A program made the position numbers and the translations under genes. A stretch of DNA of 64,000 bases from JAICIG01 sp035532215 (lineage in GTDB: Bacteria > Planctomycetota > Planctomycetia > Pirellulales > JAICIG01): positions 15,778 to 79,777 of the forward strand of contig DATKRK010000384.1 of assembly GCA_035532215.1 (NCBI GenBank). Reading direction: 5' to 3'. Below the pieces are notes generated by a model. It saw nothing but the letters and a program-made list of their open reading frames with translations, did not search any database and was not told the origin of the DNA. Of this stretch, positions 1 to 9,307 are shown piece by piece (the stretch's first letter is position 1; each line of letters starts with the position of its first letter).

Positions 1-1294
1 ACTGGCCGTGACCGGCGTGAGCGAACAAGGTGGCCGTCACCTGGCGCCGTTTGAGCACGTTTTGCATCTCGACGAGAAACTTGGGCAACGTCTCGGGCGG
101 AACGGCCATGTCTTCGACGAACGGCAACGCGCGGGTCGATCCCTTGAGGCGATACAGCGTGGGCACCACGTTTCGCGCCAATTGCCAATAGACTTCGATC
201 TCTTCGGCGCCGAACGCCTGACGCGAATCGAACGCCAGCCGCTTGCGCCGGCGAATCCGCTCGGCGATCAGACGCATCCGCCCGCGGACGTCGACCGGAT
301 CGTCGCCCTGGCACTCGACCAGCAACAGCGCTTCGGTCGTGACCGGAATCAGCGAGTCGTAACGCGGGTCGATTTCGCGAGCCAGGCTCAGATGGCGGCG
401 ATCCATCAGATCGCAAGCCGCCGGGCCCATCGGCAGGATCTCTTGCACGGCCTTGGCGGCGTTTTCCAAGCGATCGAACAGCAGCACCACCACGCCGCGA
501 TGCCGGGGCAGCGGCTGCGTTGCCAGGGTCATTTCGGTAATCAACGCCAGGGTGCCCTCGGAACCGGTCAGCAGCCGCGCCAGATCGAGCGAATCGGGCT
601 TCAGGACGTCGGCAAGTTGATAGCCGCAACGGTCGACGAGGGACCGCGATCGGCGGCGCTCGATCAGTTCGGCGTCGCGCGCGAGCAAACGGGCCAGTTG
701 GTTGATGAGCTCGCGTTTGCGAGGATTTGGGTCGTGGCTGACGCCTTCGGCGAGCGGTTCTTGCCCGACTTCCATCACCGTGCCGTCGGCGAGCACGACT
801 TCGAGGCTCAGCACGTGGCGCCGGGCCGAGCCATATTTGAGCCAGTGGCTGCCCGAGCCGTCGAGCGCCACGACGCTGCCCATGGTGGTCACGTGGCTGG
901 TCGCCGGGTCGGGGCCGAACAGCCGCCCCTGAAAGCGCAGATGGTAGTTCAGCCGCTCGTGAACCACGCCGGGTTGCACGCGAACGCTGGCCGGATCGGT
1001 GCGCAGGATGCGGCGAAAATGGCTGGAGAAATCGAGCACCAGCCCCTCGCCGAGCGATTCGCCCGCCAGGCCGCTGCCCGCCCCGCGAGCGTGGACCGGC
1101 AGTTGGTGTTCGCGGGCGTACTGAATGACGGCCGCCACGTCGGCGGCGGAACGCGGCCGCACTACGCCCTTGGGCGCAATTTGATAGATGCTGGCGTCGC
1201 TGGCGTAGAGCTGCAAAAAGACGTCGTCGCAGCGCACCTCGCCGCTGATCAATCCACGCAGGTCTTCCTGGATCCGTTCGCGCTGTTGGTCCAT
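1..1294 (-). CDS. FAD-linked oxidase (glycolate/D-lactate dehydrogenase type), C-terminus outside window
   Basis: The reading frame opens at an ATG (complement of 1292-1294) and stays open to base 1, so 431 codons are visible and the C-terminus lies to the left. The N-terminal third has the FAD-binding (PCMH-type) signature HARGAGSGLAGESLGEG at about residues 68-84, followed by a DFS stretch and, later, the LTGSEGTLALITEMTL motif of the GlcD/FAD-oxidase C-terminal domain. Such enzymes oxidise 2-hydroxy acids such as glycolate or D-lactate. In planctomycetes the family is often about 1000 residues long, with a C-terminal Fe-S domain; whether that applies here cannot be seen. The substrate is not determined. 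Confidence 0.85.
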   Translation of the reverse strand, partial: MDQQRERIQEDLRGLISGEVRCDDVFLQLYASDASIYQIAPKGVVRPRSAADVAAVIQYAREHQLPVHARGAGSGLAGESLGEGLVLDFSSHFRRILRTDPASVRVQPGVVHERLNYHLRFQGRLFGPDPATSHVTTMGSVVALDGSGSHWLKYGSARRHVLSLEVVLADGTVMEVGQEPLAEGVSHDPNPRKRELINQLARLLARDAELIERRRSRSLVDRCGYQLADVLKPDSLDLARLLTGSEGTLALITEMTLATQPLPRHRGVVVLLFDRLENAAKAVQEILPMGPAACDLMDRRHLSLAREIDPRYDSLIPVTTEALLLVECQGDDPVDVRGRMRLIAERIRRRKRLAFDSRQAFGAEEIEVYWQLARNVVPTLYRLKGSTRALPFVEDMAVPPETLPKFLVEMQNVLKRRQVTATLFAHAGHGQ

Positions 1295-1335
1295 GGATTG
1301 AGCAGTGCGGATTGAGCAATGCGCAGTACGGTTGG

Positions 1336-1815
1336 CTACCCCTTGGCGGCGCCGGCCGGCCGCTGGGCCAGTCGCGCGGCTTCTTGCCGGTATCGCTCGT
1401 GAATCTCCAGATCGAACCCCTGGCGGTTCTTCAGGCCTTCGAGGCCTCGGTATTGAGCGCCGCAACGGTAACACGTCAGCGACTCGCCGACGATGGCGAA
1501 CAAGACGAAATCAATGATCGCCGTGGCGAACAGCACGGCGAAGGTGAGCTTGGTCAGGTAAAAGTTCCACGTCACGCAACTGATGGCGAAGCCCGTCACG
1601 ACGATCGCCACCCCCACGCGCTGCGGAAAATCTTTGCGCACGAACAAATCGTTGCTCGGGCAAACCAGGCAGCGTTCGAGCTGTCCGTTTTCGAAGGCGC
1701 CTGCCGGCTGTTCGATTTCGAGCTGGCAGTGCGGGCAGCGCAAGCTGGCGTCGTTTGTTTTCAGCTCAACGGCCGACGAGCGCCCGCAACGGGGACAAGC
1801 AAAAGTGACGTTCAT
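1336..1815 (-). CDS. Small membrane protein with zinc-ribbon CxxC pairs
   Basis: This 159-residue protein has four CxxC pairs: C7/C10, C27/C30, C49/C52 and C115/C118. Two hydrophobic segments lie at about residues 66-85 and 90-110. The first pairs form a zinc-ribbon-like cytoplasmic head (CPRCG, CPHCQ); the last pair follows the second membrane segment. The C-terminal tail is basic and probably helical. I do not recognise a named family, and the function is unknown. It starts with ATG at 1815, 7 bp after the end of the upstream membrane-protein gene, so the two are probably co-transcribed. Confidence 0.7.
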   Translation of the reverse strand: MNVTFACPRCGRSSAVELKTNDASLRCPHCQLEIEQPAGAFENGQLERCLVCPSNDLFVRKDFPQRVGVAIVVTGFAISCVTWNFYLTKLTFAVLFATAIIDFVLFAIVGESLTCYRCGAQYRGLEGLKNRQGFDLEIHERYRQEAARLAQRPAGAAKG

Positions 1816-1822
1816 CGTAATA

Positions 1823-2584
1823 TCATAAGGGAAACTGGGACTCGCCGGACAGTAGCTGCGACGTCAACTCGCCGACGAACGTGACGATGACGCCCACGTA
1901 AAGCATGCCTGTGGCGCTCTGCGTGTTAGGGATTTTGAGGGTTTGCCAGGTTAAAGCGGTCACCGCGGCGGCGCCGAACACGCCGGACAGCCAGCGCAGC
2001 GCCAAAAACAGCCAGCGTTCGAGGCCAAAAGGCCCTGCCTCCGCGTATTCCGCGGCCAGCCCCGCCGCACACAGCGCCCCTCGCAGCACGACGGCAATCG
2101 CCATCGCCAAGACCAGTCGTTTCAGGGGGTTCAACGACATGCCGGGGGCGTTCAGATACCAATGCCCGAGCAGCATGGCGGCCATCGTTACGCCCAGCAC
2201 CAGGCCGCCGCCGATCGGGTCGAGACGCCATAGCAGGCTCGCGACGGGCGCCGCCGGCTCGCCCGGGCCGCCCGCTAGCCAGGCGCCGAGCAACGTGACG
2301 GCGGCGATCGCCGCCAACGCCGCGCGGCCTGGCCGCGGCGCTTCGTACAGCCAAAATACGCCACCGAGGTAACTCAAGATGGCTGCCGTCAAAGGGGGCC
2401 AAAGGGGCAAGGGCGTTTGCGAAAGCCCCATCCACGCCGCCAGGCTGGCCAGCACGTTCAAGCCGAGCAATACGTAAAGGTTATTGCGATAGTACCCGCT
2501 GCTCACCAAACGCGGCGGGGTCCAAGCCATTGCCAGCGACATGCCGAACGAGAGCCGCAAAATGAACTGCGTGAGGGTCAGCAT
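1823..2584 (-). CDS. Multi-pass membrane protein, unknown function
   Basis: About 253 residues with seven or so hydrophobic segments, beginning MLTLTQFILRLSFGMSLAMAW. The frame is open to 2692, but the extra 36 upstream residues are rich in Pro, Arg and Ser and unlike a membrane-protein N-terminus. I therefore chose the ATG at 2584, which puts the first membrane helix at the start. A conserved-looking YYRNNLYVLLGLNVLASL stretch follows near residue 31. No catalytic motif is visible. It lies between folE (upstream) and the zinc-ribbon membrane protein, all on the same strand. It resembles uncharacterised planctomycete integral membrane proteins. The gene is clear; the function is not. Confidence 0.65.
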   Translation of the reverse strand: MLTLTQFILRLSFGMSLAMAWTPPRLVSSGYYRNNLYVLLGLNVLASLAAWMGLSQTPLPLWPPLTAAILSYLGGVFWLYEAPRPGRAALAAIAAVTLLGAWLAGGPGEPAAPVASLLWRLDPIGGGLVLGVTMAAMLLGHWYLNAPGMSLNPLKRLVLAMAIAVVLRGALCAAGLAAEYAEAGPFGLERWLFLALRWLSGVFGAAAVTALTWQTLKIPNTQSATGMLYVGVIVTFVGELTSQLLSGESQFPL

Positions 2585-2702
2585 GAGGGGCTGGAAGCGC
2601 GGAGCGCCAAGTGCGGAGCGCGGGGCGGGAATCGGACTCGCTGGCGCGTTGCTCCGATTCGCGTTTCTCCACGGTCTCCGCTCGTCACGCAATCCGCCAT
2701 GA

Positions 2703-3344
2703 TTAACGCCGGTCTCCGTAAATCAAATTCATGATTTCCGAGCGGCTGGAGAGGTGCGAGCGGAACACGCCGCGCATGGCCGAGGTGACGCAAATGCTGC
2801 CGGGCTTGCGAATGCCGCGGATCGTCATGCAGGAGTGCGTCGCCTCGACGACGACGGCCACGCCCTTGGCTTCCAACTCGCCGACCAACAGGTCGGCGAT
2901 GGTCTCGGTCATGCGTTCCTGGACCTGCGGACGACGGGCCACAACCTCCACGACGCGAGCCAGCTTGCTCAACCCGATCACTTTGCCGTTCGGCAGATAG
3001 CCGATGTGCGCTTTGCCCATGAAGGGCAGCATGTGGTGCTCGCACATGCTGTTGAAGCTGATGTCCTTGACCAGCACGACTTCGTCGTACTTTTCGGTAA
3101 AGAACTTCTTCAGATGCTGCCGCGGATCCTCGTGCAACCCGCTGAACATCTCGGCGTACATTCGCGCCACGCGGCCGGGCGTTTCGAGTAACCCCTCGCG
3201 GTCGGGATCTTCGCCAACAGCCGCCAAGATTTCGCGAACCGCGCGCTGGATTCGCTCTTGATCCACTCCGGGGGAGGGGGCGGCGATCGTCGTCTCGTCG
3301 TCGTCATCGGCGGCGCGGGGCAATGTTCCGGGGGCGGTGCGCAT
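2703..3344 (-). CDS. folE: GTP cyclohydrolase I
   Basis: FolE converts GTP to 7,8-dihydroneopterin triphosphate, the first step of tetrahydrofolate synthesis, and acts as a cytoplasmic decamer. The 213-residue sequence is full length for the family. It shows the diagnostic [10 protein letters not shown] motif, with the zinc Cys and the catalytic/ligand His residues at about 109-118, then [30 protein letters not shown] and HSCMTIRG with the second zinc Cys. The N-terminal 25 residues are acidic (a DDDDE run) and lie outside the conserved fold. It starts with ATG at 3344. The 118-bp gap to the next minus-strand gene suggests loose operonic linkage at most. Confidence 0.97.
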   Translation of the reverse strand: MRTAPGTLPRAADDDDETTIAAPSPGVDQERIQRAVREILAAVGEDPDREGLLETPGRVARMYAEMFSGLHEDPRQHLKKFFTEKYDEVVLVKDISFNSMCEHHMLPFMGKAHIGYLPNGKVIGLSKLARVVEVVARRPQVQERMTETIADLLVGELEAKGVAVVVEATHSCMTIRGIRKPGSICVTSAMRGVFRSHLSSRSEIMNLIYGDRR

Positions 3345-3483
3345 CGTTTTCCTGGTTCATAACTAATTGACTATTACGATCTTAGACCCGGCCCCTAAGA
3401 TGGTCAAGGAAGCAGGTAACGGTAGGGTGGGACGATAGCCCCGCGCGCGTTTGCCGAACGAAAAACTCGCCCCTCGGCGGATT

Positions 3484-4194
3484 TCAGTTTTCGCTGAAGC
3501 CGGGCGGAAAGGAGTTTGCCGCTCTTGCGGAATTCGCGGCGTTTTTCGAGCGATTCGCCAAGCTGCGCAGCAGCAGGTCGGCGCGGCGATCCACGTCGAG
3601 CTCGTCGAGCAATTGCTGCTTGGTCGCCAGTCCGAGTTCGAGCGTGTAGGCGACCAGATCGGTCAGCATGCCCATCGAAACGTCGCCCGCCAGCAACGGC
3701 TCGAGCTGATTTTGCGAGTCGTCGAAACTGTCCGCCAAGCGGCGAAAAGTTTCGAGCAGGCGGCGCCGCAGGATGGCGCGGCCCAGCGCGCCGGGCGTCG
3801 AATACTCGTCGGGGCAGCTCACTGCTTCGGCTTCGCGGAACGACTTACTCGGCTCCAACTCGCGAACCAAACGAACGCGCTGCAACCCGGCCAACAACAG
3901 GTTGAATCGGCCGTCTTCGAGCCGATGATGCGTAACGATGCGGCCCAGGCAAGCCATCGGATACAGCGGCGGGCGGCCTTCGTAATCGGCCTCCCAGCCC
4001 GGCGCCAACAGCGCCATGGCGATCAGCCGGTCGCCGGCCAGCGCCTCTTCGACCATCTCGCGATAGCGAATCTCGAACACGTGCAACGGCTGCAACACGT
4101 GCGGAAACAGGACCAGGTTCGGCAAGGGGAACAAGCGCGCCTTGCCCGCGAAATTTGCGGCTTCGAACAGGGCGTCATCCGAGATTTCGCTCAT
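3484..4194 (-). CDS. Lon N-terminal (substrate-binding) domain protein
   Basis: This 236-residue protein consists of a stand-alone LON N-terminal domain (PF02190 type): ARLFPLPNLVLFPHVLQPLHVFE at about residues 18-40, then RYREMVEEAL, and a central GRIVTHHRLEDGRFNLLLAGLQRVRL strand region. It lacks the AAA ATPase and Ser-Lys protease domains of full Lon, so it is not itself a protease. Stand-alone LON-N proteins may bind substrates or partners; their role is poorly defined. The ATG at 4194 lies 6 bp after the stop of the upstream DUF309 gene, so the two very likely form an operon. Confidence 0.88.
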   Translation of the reverse strand: MSEISDDALFEAANFAGKARLFPLPNLVLFPHVLQPLHVFEIRYREMVEEALAGDRLIAMALLAPGWEADYEGRPPLYPMACLGRIVTHHRLEDGRFNLLLAGLQRVRLVRELEPSKSFREAEAVSCPDEYSTPGALGRAILRRRLLETFRRLADSFDDSQNQLEPLLAGDVSMGMLTDLVAYTLELGLATKQQLLDELDVDRRADLLLRSLANRSKNAANSARAANSFPPGFSEN

Positions 4195-4200
4195 GGTTCG

Positions 4201-4593
4201 CTAGTGCGCCGGCGGCGGATCGAGATGGATTTCAGGAATCAAGTCGGCCGAAATCTCCAACTGAGGAAACTCCTCTTGGCTGGCGATGACTTCGGCGAAG
4301 CAACGCTCCATTTCGGCCAGGAACTTGTCCAGGTCGAGCCCCAGATGATGCGGGCGATATGGCTCCAAATAACCGCGACTGCCGTAATACAGCTTCTTGG
4401 CGCCGCGGATATTGCCGTTGCCGAAATGGTGCAAGGCCACCGCAGCCTGAATCAGACCTTGGTAAAACTTCCGCGAGGGACCGAAATGTTCGGTCCAAAC
4501 TTCTTCCCACGCCTCGTGACTCTCGAAAAATTCGCATTCGTTGAAAAACTTGATTCCGTCGAGGTAGCGAGGTTCGTAGGCGACTTCTTGCAT
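4201..4593 (-). CDS. DUF309 family protein
   Basis: A 130-residue protein with the DUF309 core FNECEFFESHEAWEEVWTEH near residues 17-36, followed by KFYQGLIQAAVALHHFGNGN and a C-terminal acidic/proline tail. The family is all-helical, with conserved HE/W positions that look suited to metal or ligand binding, but no biochemical role is established. It is translated just upstream of the LON-N-domain gene (6-bp gap). This pairing is seen here directly and suggests a shared function, which is inference. It starts with ATG at 4593. Confidence 0.88.
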   Translation of the reverse strand: MQEVAYEPRYLDGIKFFNECEFFESHEAWEEVWTEHFGPSRKFYQGLIQAAVALHHFGNGNIRGAKKLYYGSRGYLEPYRPHHLGLDLDKFLAEMERCFAEVIASQEEFPQLEISADLIPEIHLDPPPAH

Positions 4594-4646
4594 ATTCCAC
4601 GTTTGGCCAATCGCCGAGCGACGGCCCCAGTTCCGCGAACAAACGC

Positions 4647-4777
4647 GTAGGTCAGGCTTTCCAGCCTGACGGCCGCCAGCATGGAAAGCCCGATTTACGG
4701 CTGCCTAACGCGGCGCGAGAGTGGAAAGCCCGACTTACGGCTGGTTGACGCCCGTCAGGCTGGAAAGCCTGACCTAC
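4647..4777. repeat. Dispersed palindrome family A, copy 1
   Basis: A perfect 24-bp inverted pair (4647-4670 and 4754-4777) reads GTAGGTCAGGCTTTCCAGCC plus TGAC. Each arm can also fold alone as an 8-bp stem with a TTCC loop (GTCAGGCT/AGCCTGAC). Between the arms are two degenerate half copies (TGGAAAGCCCGATTTACGG and TGGAAAGCCCGACTTACGG). The same element recurs at 11372-11421 and 58117-58168. Confidence 0.85.
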
Positions 4778-4795
4778 GACGCGTAGTTAAGGTTC

Positions 4796-5521
4796 TTAAT
4801 CCCGCGAACTCAGCGCCATGATGATCCGCACCACGTACCAAAACATCAGCGCCACCGAAGCGAACAACGCCAGCGAGGCCGCGACGTGTTGGCCGATGCG
4901 GTAATGGTGCAGCACGTTGGACGTGTCGTACAAAATGTAGCCGCCCGCCAAAGCTACCATCGCCACCGAAAACACCAGCCCCAGGCTGAAGCCGATGAAG
5001 ATGCTGGCCAGGCAGAAACCCATGGCGATCAGGCCGCCCAGCCACAGCGCCGTGCGGAGGAACGAGAAGTCGGCGCGCGTGAAGAACACGATCGCCGTTA
5101 GCCCGCCGAAGATGGTCAGCGTGGCCAAGCCCGCCGTGGGGATGATCTTCGCGTCGAAGCGATTCGCCATATACAGGAGCGGGAAGAAAATGGCCGCTTC
5201 GGCGACCACGTACAGCGACAAGCCCAGATATTGCGTGCTTTTCGAAACCGTCGAGCGGGCCCAGCTTTCGGCCAGATAACTGACGAGCATGAAGGCCCCC
5301 AACACGATCGCCCAGCTATAGGGCACGCTCGACAGGCCGGAGAGCACCTTTTCGCCCAGGCCGGGCATGTTCAACAGCGCGGCTTCGATGGCCGCAAAGC
5401 TCAAGATGGCCCCGCCGAGGTGGAGGTACGTTTTGCGAACGAAATCAACGCGTTCATCGACGGCGGCGTCCGCCGCGTAGTTCCACGACGTAGCCTGATA
5501 CGGATTGTCGGCAAAGCTCAT
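4796..5521 (-). CDS. Bax inhibitor-1/YccA family membrane protein
   Basis: The 241-residue protein has seven hydrophobic segments after a short cytoplasmic N-terminus (MSFADNPYQATSWNYAAD). It carries the BI-1 family features near the C-terminus, including LVFSVAMVALAGGYILYDTSNV at about residues 185-206, which contains the conserved acidic position. Bacterial members (YccA, YetJ) are inner-membrane proteins linked to FtsH control or pH-dependent calcium leak. The frame is open to 5713, but the first 64 codons there are non-conserved, so the ATG at 5521 is preferred. It is divergent from nth. Confidence 0.88.
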   Translation of the reverse strand: MSFADNPYQATSWNYAADAAVDERVDFVRKTYLHLGGAILSFAAIEAALLNMPGLGEKVLSGLSSVPYSWAIVLGAFMLVSYLAESWARSTVSKSTQYLGLSLYVVAEAAIFFPLLYMANRFDAKIIPTAGLATLTIFGGLTAIVFFTRADFSFLRTALWLGGLIAMGFCLASIFIGFSLGLVFSVAMVALAGGYILYDTSNVLHHYRIGQHVAASLALFASVALMFWYVVRIIMALSSRD

Positions 5522-5773
5522 CTGGAAACTCCCGAGGTCGAAAAGAAGTGTTGCGGGACAAGAACCGCAGACGAGACGAAAACTCAGGTTAACCCTATCG
5601 TCTCGGCAATGCGGCGTCAAGAAATGCCCGATGGAGGAAAGATGAAAAAGGGCGACCGCACCCAAGAGACGTCCAGGCCCGCACGGCGGTCTGTGCCGAA
5701 TTTGCCGGCGCAACTCGTCGCCGCGCCGTCATTTTCCATCCTGCCACCTTCCTCGGAGAGCCTTTCGCTTGAC

Positions 5774-6586
5774 ATGCCCTCGAACGGCTCTGAGAATCGG
5801 GGCTGCTGCTCTTGCGAAAATCCAATCGCACTCAATATTCGACTGGGGCCGCTCGTGGCCGTGATCGCCCAAGCCAAACGTCATGCCGGCCGCGTGGCCA
5901 AACTGCTCGCGGAAGAATACCCCGACGCGAAGTGCGCGCTCGAGTTTCGCACGCCCCTGCAACTGCTGATTGCTACGATCCTCTCGGCCCAATGCACCGA
6001 CGTGCGCGTCAATCTGGTCACGAAAGACCTGTTCCGACGGTATCGCACGGCCGACGATTTCGCCCGCGCCGACGCCCAAGAGTTGGAACAGCAGATCAAG
6101 AGCACGGGCTTCTTCCGCAACAAGGCCAAGAACATCCAGGCCTGTTGCCGGCGCCTGGTCGACGAAAGCGACGGCGAAGTGCCAGCCGAATTAGAGCGCC
6201 TGGTCAAGCTGCCCGGCATTGGACGCAAGACGGCCAACGTGGTGCTCGGCACGGCGTTCGGCATCGCTTCGGGGGTGGTCGTCGATACGCACGTCTCGCG
6301 GCTGAGTCAACGGCTGGGGCTCACCAAGCACAAAGACCCCGTCAAAATCGAACGCGATCTGATGTCGCTGTTGCCGGCGACCGAGTGGGTCGACTTCAGC
6401 CATCGCATGATTCATCACGGGCGCAGGATTTGCCTTGCGCGTCGTCCTAAGTGCGAAATCTGCCGATTGGGCAAAATCTGCCCTCGGGTGGGAGTCGCCC
6501 AGCCGAAGGCCATTAAAACGGCGCCGAAGGCCGCTAAAACGGCGAAGCCAGTCAAAAAACGCGTGCGAAGCGCGCCCAGGATCTGA
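5774..6586 (+). CDS. nth: Endonuclease III
   Basis: Nth is a base-excision-repair glycosylase/AP lyase that removes oxidised pyrimidines. The sequence shows LLIATILSAQCTDVRVN, the helix-hairpin-helix LPGIGRKTANVVLGTAFG with the catalytic Lys, VVDTHVSRLSQRLG with the catalytic Asp, and the [4Fe-4S] loop C-x6-C-x2-C-x5-C (CLARRPKCEICRLGKIC). A Lys/Ala-rich basic tail of about 30 residues extends beyond the usual end. The start is uncertain: I chose the ATG at 5774 (270 residues), but the conserved fold begins near the in-frame GTGs at 5855/5861, so the first 27-29 residues may not be translated. Confidence 0.93.
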   Translation: MPSNGSENRGCCSCENPIALNIRLGPLVAVIAQAKRHAGRVAKLLAEEYPDAKCALEFRTPLQLLIATILSAQCTDVRVNLVTKDLFRRYRTADDFARADAQELEQQIKSTGFFRNKAKNIQACCRRLVDESDGEVPAELERLVKLPGIGRKTANVVLGTAFGIASGVVVDTHVSRLSQRLGLTKHKDPVKIERDLMSLLPATEWVDFSHRMIHHGRRICLARRPKCEICRLGKICPRVGVAQPKAIKTAPKAAKTAKPVKKRVRSAPRI

Positions 6587-6661
6587 TTCAGCGGGGCTTT
6601 TGCATCACGGAGCGATTATCGACCGTCCAACGCGGGGGGCGCCGCTTAACGAAGTACACCC

Positions 6662-7237
6662 ATGATCTTATCAGGCCACGAAATCCGCCGGCAATTGGGC
6701 CGCAACATCGTCATCGATCCGTTCGACGAAGAGCGGCTCAATCCGAACAGCTATAACTTGTCGCTGCACGAAGAGCTGCTGACTTACGAAGAGCTGGTGC
6801 TCGACATGCGGAAGGCGAACCGCGTGCGGCGCATCGCGATACCGCCGGAAGGGCTGGTGCTGACGCCTCACCAACTTTACTTGGGGCGGACGGTCGAGCG
6901 GACCGAGACGCACAACCTGGTGCCGATGATCGAGGGCCGCTCGTCGATCGGCCGGCTGGGCTTGTTCGTACACGTAACCGCAGGCTTCGGCGACGTGGGC
7001 TTTTGCGGCTTCTGGACGCTGGAAATGTTCGCCGTGCAGCCCGTGCGGATCTATGCCGGCGTCTCGATCTGCCAGATCTTCTATCACCAGATCGCCGGCG
7101 ATTTCACAGAATACGCCAGCGACAAATATCAGAACAACAAGGACATTCAGCCCAGCTTGTTGTTCAAAGAACTCGACGCCGAGTGCGAGCCCGATCCGCA
7201 GATGCAGTTGTTCGGCATCGAGCGTAGATATGGGTAG
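6662..7237 (+). CDS. dcd: dCTP deaminase
   Basis: Dcd deaminates dCTP to dUTP, feeding dTMP synthesis. The 191-residue protein has the family core MIEGRSSIGRLGLFVHVTAG at about residues 89-108, GDVGFCGFWTLEMF with the catalytic Glu, and the C-terminal YQNNKDIQPS nucleotide-closing segment. The start MILSGHEI matches the usual N-terminus, so the ATG at 6662 is firm. Whether it is mono-functional or the bifunctional dCTP deaminase/dUTPase cannot be settled by eye. It lies 75 bp downstream of nth on the same strand. Confidence 0.95.
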   Translation: MILSGHEIRRQLGRNIVIDPFDEERLNPNSYNLSLHEELLTYEELVLDMRKANRVRRIAIPPEGLVLTPHQLYLGRTVERTETHNLVPMIEGRSSIGRLGLFVHVTAGFGDVGFCGFWTLEMFAVQPVRIYAGVSICQIFYHQIAGDFTEYASDKYQNNKDIQPSLLFKELDAECEPDPQMQLFGIERRYG

Positions 7238-7303
7238 TACGCGTTTAGGGTGAACCGGCTTGCGTTTGCATGGGGCGTCGCCTGCCAACAAGCGGGCGGA
7301 ACG

Positions 7304-7606
7304 AGCCACGGATGAAACACGGATCGAGCACGGATAAGACTCCCGCGCGGCAAAGCTGCAGCCAGAGTCGCTTTTCGCTCCGCGAAAAGACGTCTTTTCG
7401 CGGAGCGAAAAGCGACTTTCTGCACCTTGACTTAAAACTTTGCACCGTGGAACCCGGCTTGACCCGCAGGACGAGATCTTGGCGGCCCCCAATGAAACAG
7501 AACGTTTGTAGTACAGGGGACGTCACCTTCGGCCGGACGAAGGTGGAGTTCCAGCGCACGGTTCTCGATTTCCAATCCGTGTTCGATCCGTGTTTCATCC
7601 GTGGCT
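7304..7606. mobile_element. MITE-like non-coding element with 32-bp terminal inverted repeats
   Basis: The ends 7304-7335 and 7575-7606 are inverted repeats matching at 31 of 32 positions (AGCCACGGATGAAACACGGA at the left end). Inside lies a 52-bp perfect palindrome at 7366-7417. No convincing coding sequence is present, so this looks like a non-autonomous element of about 300 bp. It fills most of the 447-bp gap between dcd and the convergent AAA ATPase gene. I could not recognise a target-site duplication. Confidence 0.6.
7366..7417. repeat. 52-bp perfect palindrome inside the MITE-like element
   Basis: The dyad axis lies between 7391 and 7392. The left arm GTCGCTTTTCGCTCCGCGAA continues to AAGAC, and every base from 7366 to 7391 pairs with 7417 down to 7392. 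It would form a very stable hairpin or cruciform. It could also act as a bidirectional terminator between the two converging genes, although no long T tract follows. Confidence 0.85.
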
Positions 7607-7684
7607 AAACTCCGTCGGAATCCACAATCGACACGCAAGCGCCAACCGCAATTCGTAGTTCTGACGAAGCGCTAGCCTCGTCGG

Positions 7685-9190
7685 TCACATCACCGCGAAA
7701 TAGTTCTCGACCGCGAAGTCGAACAGCTCGGGCGTCATTTGCGGCGGCTGCTTTTGGAAGTTGCAGTAGTTGCGGATTTGCATTAACAGGTCGCGGGGTT
7801 GGCAACAGCGGAACGGCCGGCCTTTGTAGTGCGTTTCGATCAGGTAGTCGACGGCGTCCTCGCAGTGCTCGAAGCCTAGCTTGGGCGCCATGATCTTGAA
7901 CAGTTCGCGGAACTCCTCTTCGCTGGGATCGACCACGTCGATCTTGTAGGGAATGCGGCGCAGGAAGGCGTCGTCGACCAGGTCCTTGGGCTCGAGGTTC
8001 GTCGAAAACACGATCAATTGATCGAACGGGACCTGCACTTTCTTGCCGTTGGGCAGATTGAGAAAATCGAACCGCTTTTCCAGCGGCACGATCCAGCGAT
8101 TGAGAAGTTCGTCGGTGCTCATTCGCTGGCGGCCGAAGTCGTCGATGACCAGCGTGCCGCAGTTGCTCTTCAGTTGCAGCGGCGCTTCGCTGATGCCCGT
8201 CGAGGTGTTGAGCGTGACTTCCAGCGAGGTCATCGTCAGTTCGCCGCCGACGATGATCGTCGGCCGCCGAATGCGAATCCAGCGTTTGTCGACGTGGCTG
8301 TCGAGCAGCCCGGCGACTTGTTCGAGCGGAGCTTCCTCGTGGTTGCTGGGATCGAACAGCCGCAAGATTTCGCCGTCGATGGCGATCGCGCGCGGAATCC
8401 AGATGTAGTCGCCGAAGGCTCGCGTCACGCGCTCGGCGATGCTCGACTTGCCGTTGCCCGGCGCCCCGTACAGAAATAATCCGCGGCCCGAATTGATGGC
8501 GGGCCCCAGGCGTCGCATCATGCGCTTGCTGAGCAGCAAATCGCTGAACGCTCGCTCGAGATCATCCGCCGTGGGGTGCTGCTTGGTCAGCGATTGGGCT
8601 TCGATGCCGCGAACGTAATCCTTGAGCGAGACGGGAGCGGCGCCGAAATAGCTGCAATGCTCGACATAGCGCCGCGCCCGCTCGCGGCCCATGTCGGTCA
8701 ATTGATACTCGTAGTCGTTCATCGGCGCCGTGCCGCGGTAGACTACGAGCTGATCGTTCTTGACCTGTCGCAGGCGCTCTTCGATCAGCTTGAACGGCAG
8801 CTTGATCTGATCGGCGACCGTGCGGCCGGTCGTGTTGCCGACCGAGAGCAGGTACTTGAGGATCAACTCTTCAATCAAAGCTTCCGACAGATCGGCCTCT
8901 CGCAGCGAGGAAGGCTCGACCGGCAAGAACGCGTCTTCGTTCGCGGTTTCGGCGGCCGGCTGCGGAGGCGTTTTCGCCCCGACGAGCTGCTTGACCCGGC
9001 CGAGCAGTTCGTCGAGTTTCTTCTCGCCTGCGGCGCTTCTGGTCGCTTCGGCGGACGACTCGACCGGGGCCCCCGGGCGGGCGGGCTCCGGCTCGGTGGC
9101 CGCCAACGCGGCCCAGGCATTGTCGGCCGAATTCGGATCCCCGTTGCCGGCCAGGCGCGCGAGCAGATGGTCTTGAGAAAGGTCAGGCAT
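7685..9190 (-). CDS. AAA-type ATPase, unknown role
   Basis: About 501 residues. The N-terminal 100 residues are low-complexity (Ala/Glu/Pro rich). A middle region (about 115-190) looks like a winged-helix segment, with [17 protein letters not shown]. The ATPase domain has Walker [10 protein letters not shown] and a Walker B-like LVIDDFG; an FSTNLEP segment resembles sensor 1, followed by [11 protein letters not shown]. The protein looks like uncharacterised planctomycete and proteobacterial AAA ATPases. No partner gene is adjacent. The frame extends to a TTG at 9208; the ATG at 9190 is preferred, without a strong ribosome site. Confidence 0.8.
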   Translation of the reverse strand: MPDLSQDHLLARLAGNGDPNSADNAWAALAATEPEPARPGAPVESSAEATRSAAGEKKLDELLGRVKQLVGAKTPPQPAAETANEDAFLPVEPSSLREADLSEALIEELILKYLLSVGNTTGRTVADQIKLPFKLIEERLRQVKNDQLVVYRGTAPMNDYEYQLTDMGRERARRYVEHCSYFGAAPVSLKDYVRGIEAQSLTKQHPTADDLERAFSDLLLSKRMMRRLGPAINSGRGLFLYGAPGNGKSSIAERVTRAFGDYIWIPRAIAIDGEILRLFDPSNHEEAPLEQVAGLLDSHVDKRWIRIRRPTIIVGGELTMTSLEVTLNTSTGISEAPLQLKSNCGTLVIDDFGRQRMSTDELLNRWIVPLEKRFDFLNLPNGKKVQVPFDQLIVFSTNLEPKDLVDDAFLRRIPYKIDVVDPSEEEFRELFKIMAPKLGFEHCEDAVDYLIETHYKGRPFRCCQPRDLLMQIRNYCNFQKQPPQMTPELFDFAVENYFAVM

Positions 9191-9307
9191 GGTGCGGATT
9201 TTTGCCAAGAGACAAGAAGTGTGAGGCGAAGCATCGGAACTCTACTTTTTCCCGCCGGCCGGTCAAATCATGGCCGATCGATGCGGCCTTCGCCTGGAAC
9301 CGCAGAT

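Noticed and set aside
8..1315. Long plus-strand open frame
   Set aside because: It is the exact antisense of the FAD-oxidase frame; its translation is rich in Gln, His and Arg and has no family motif.
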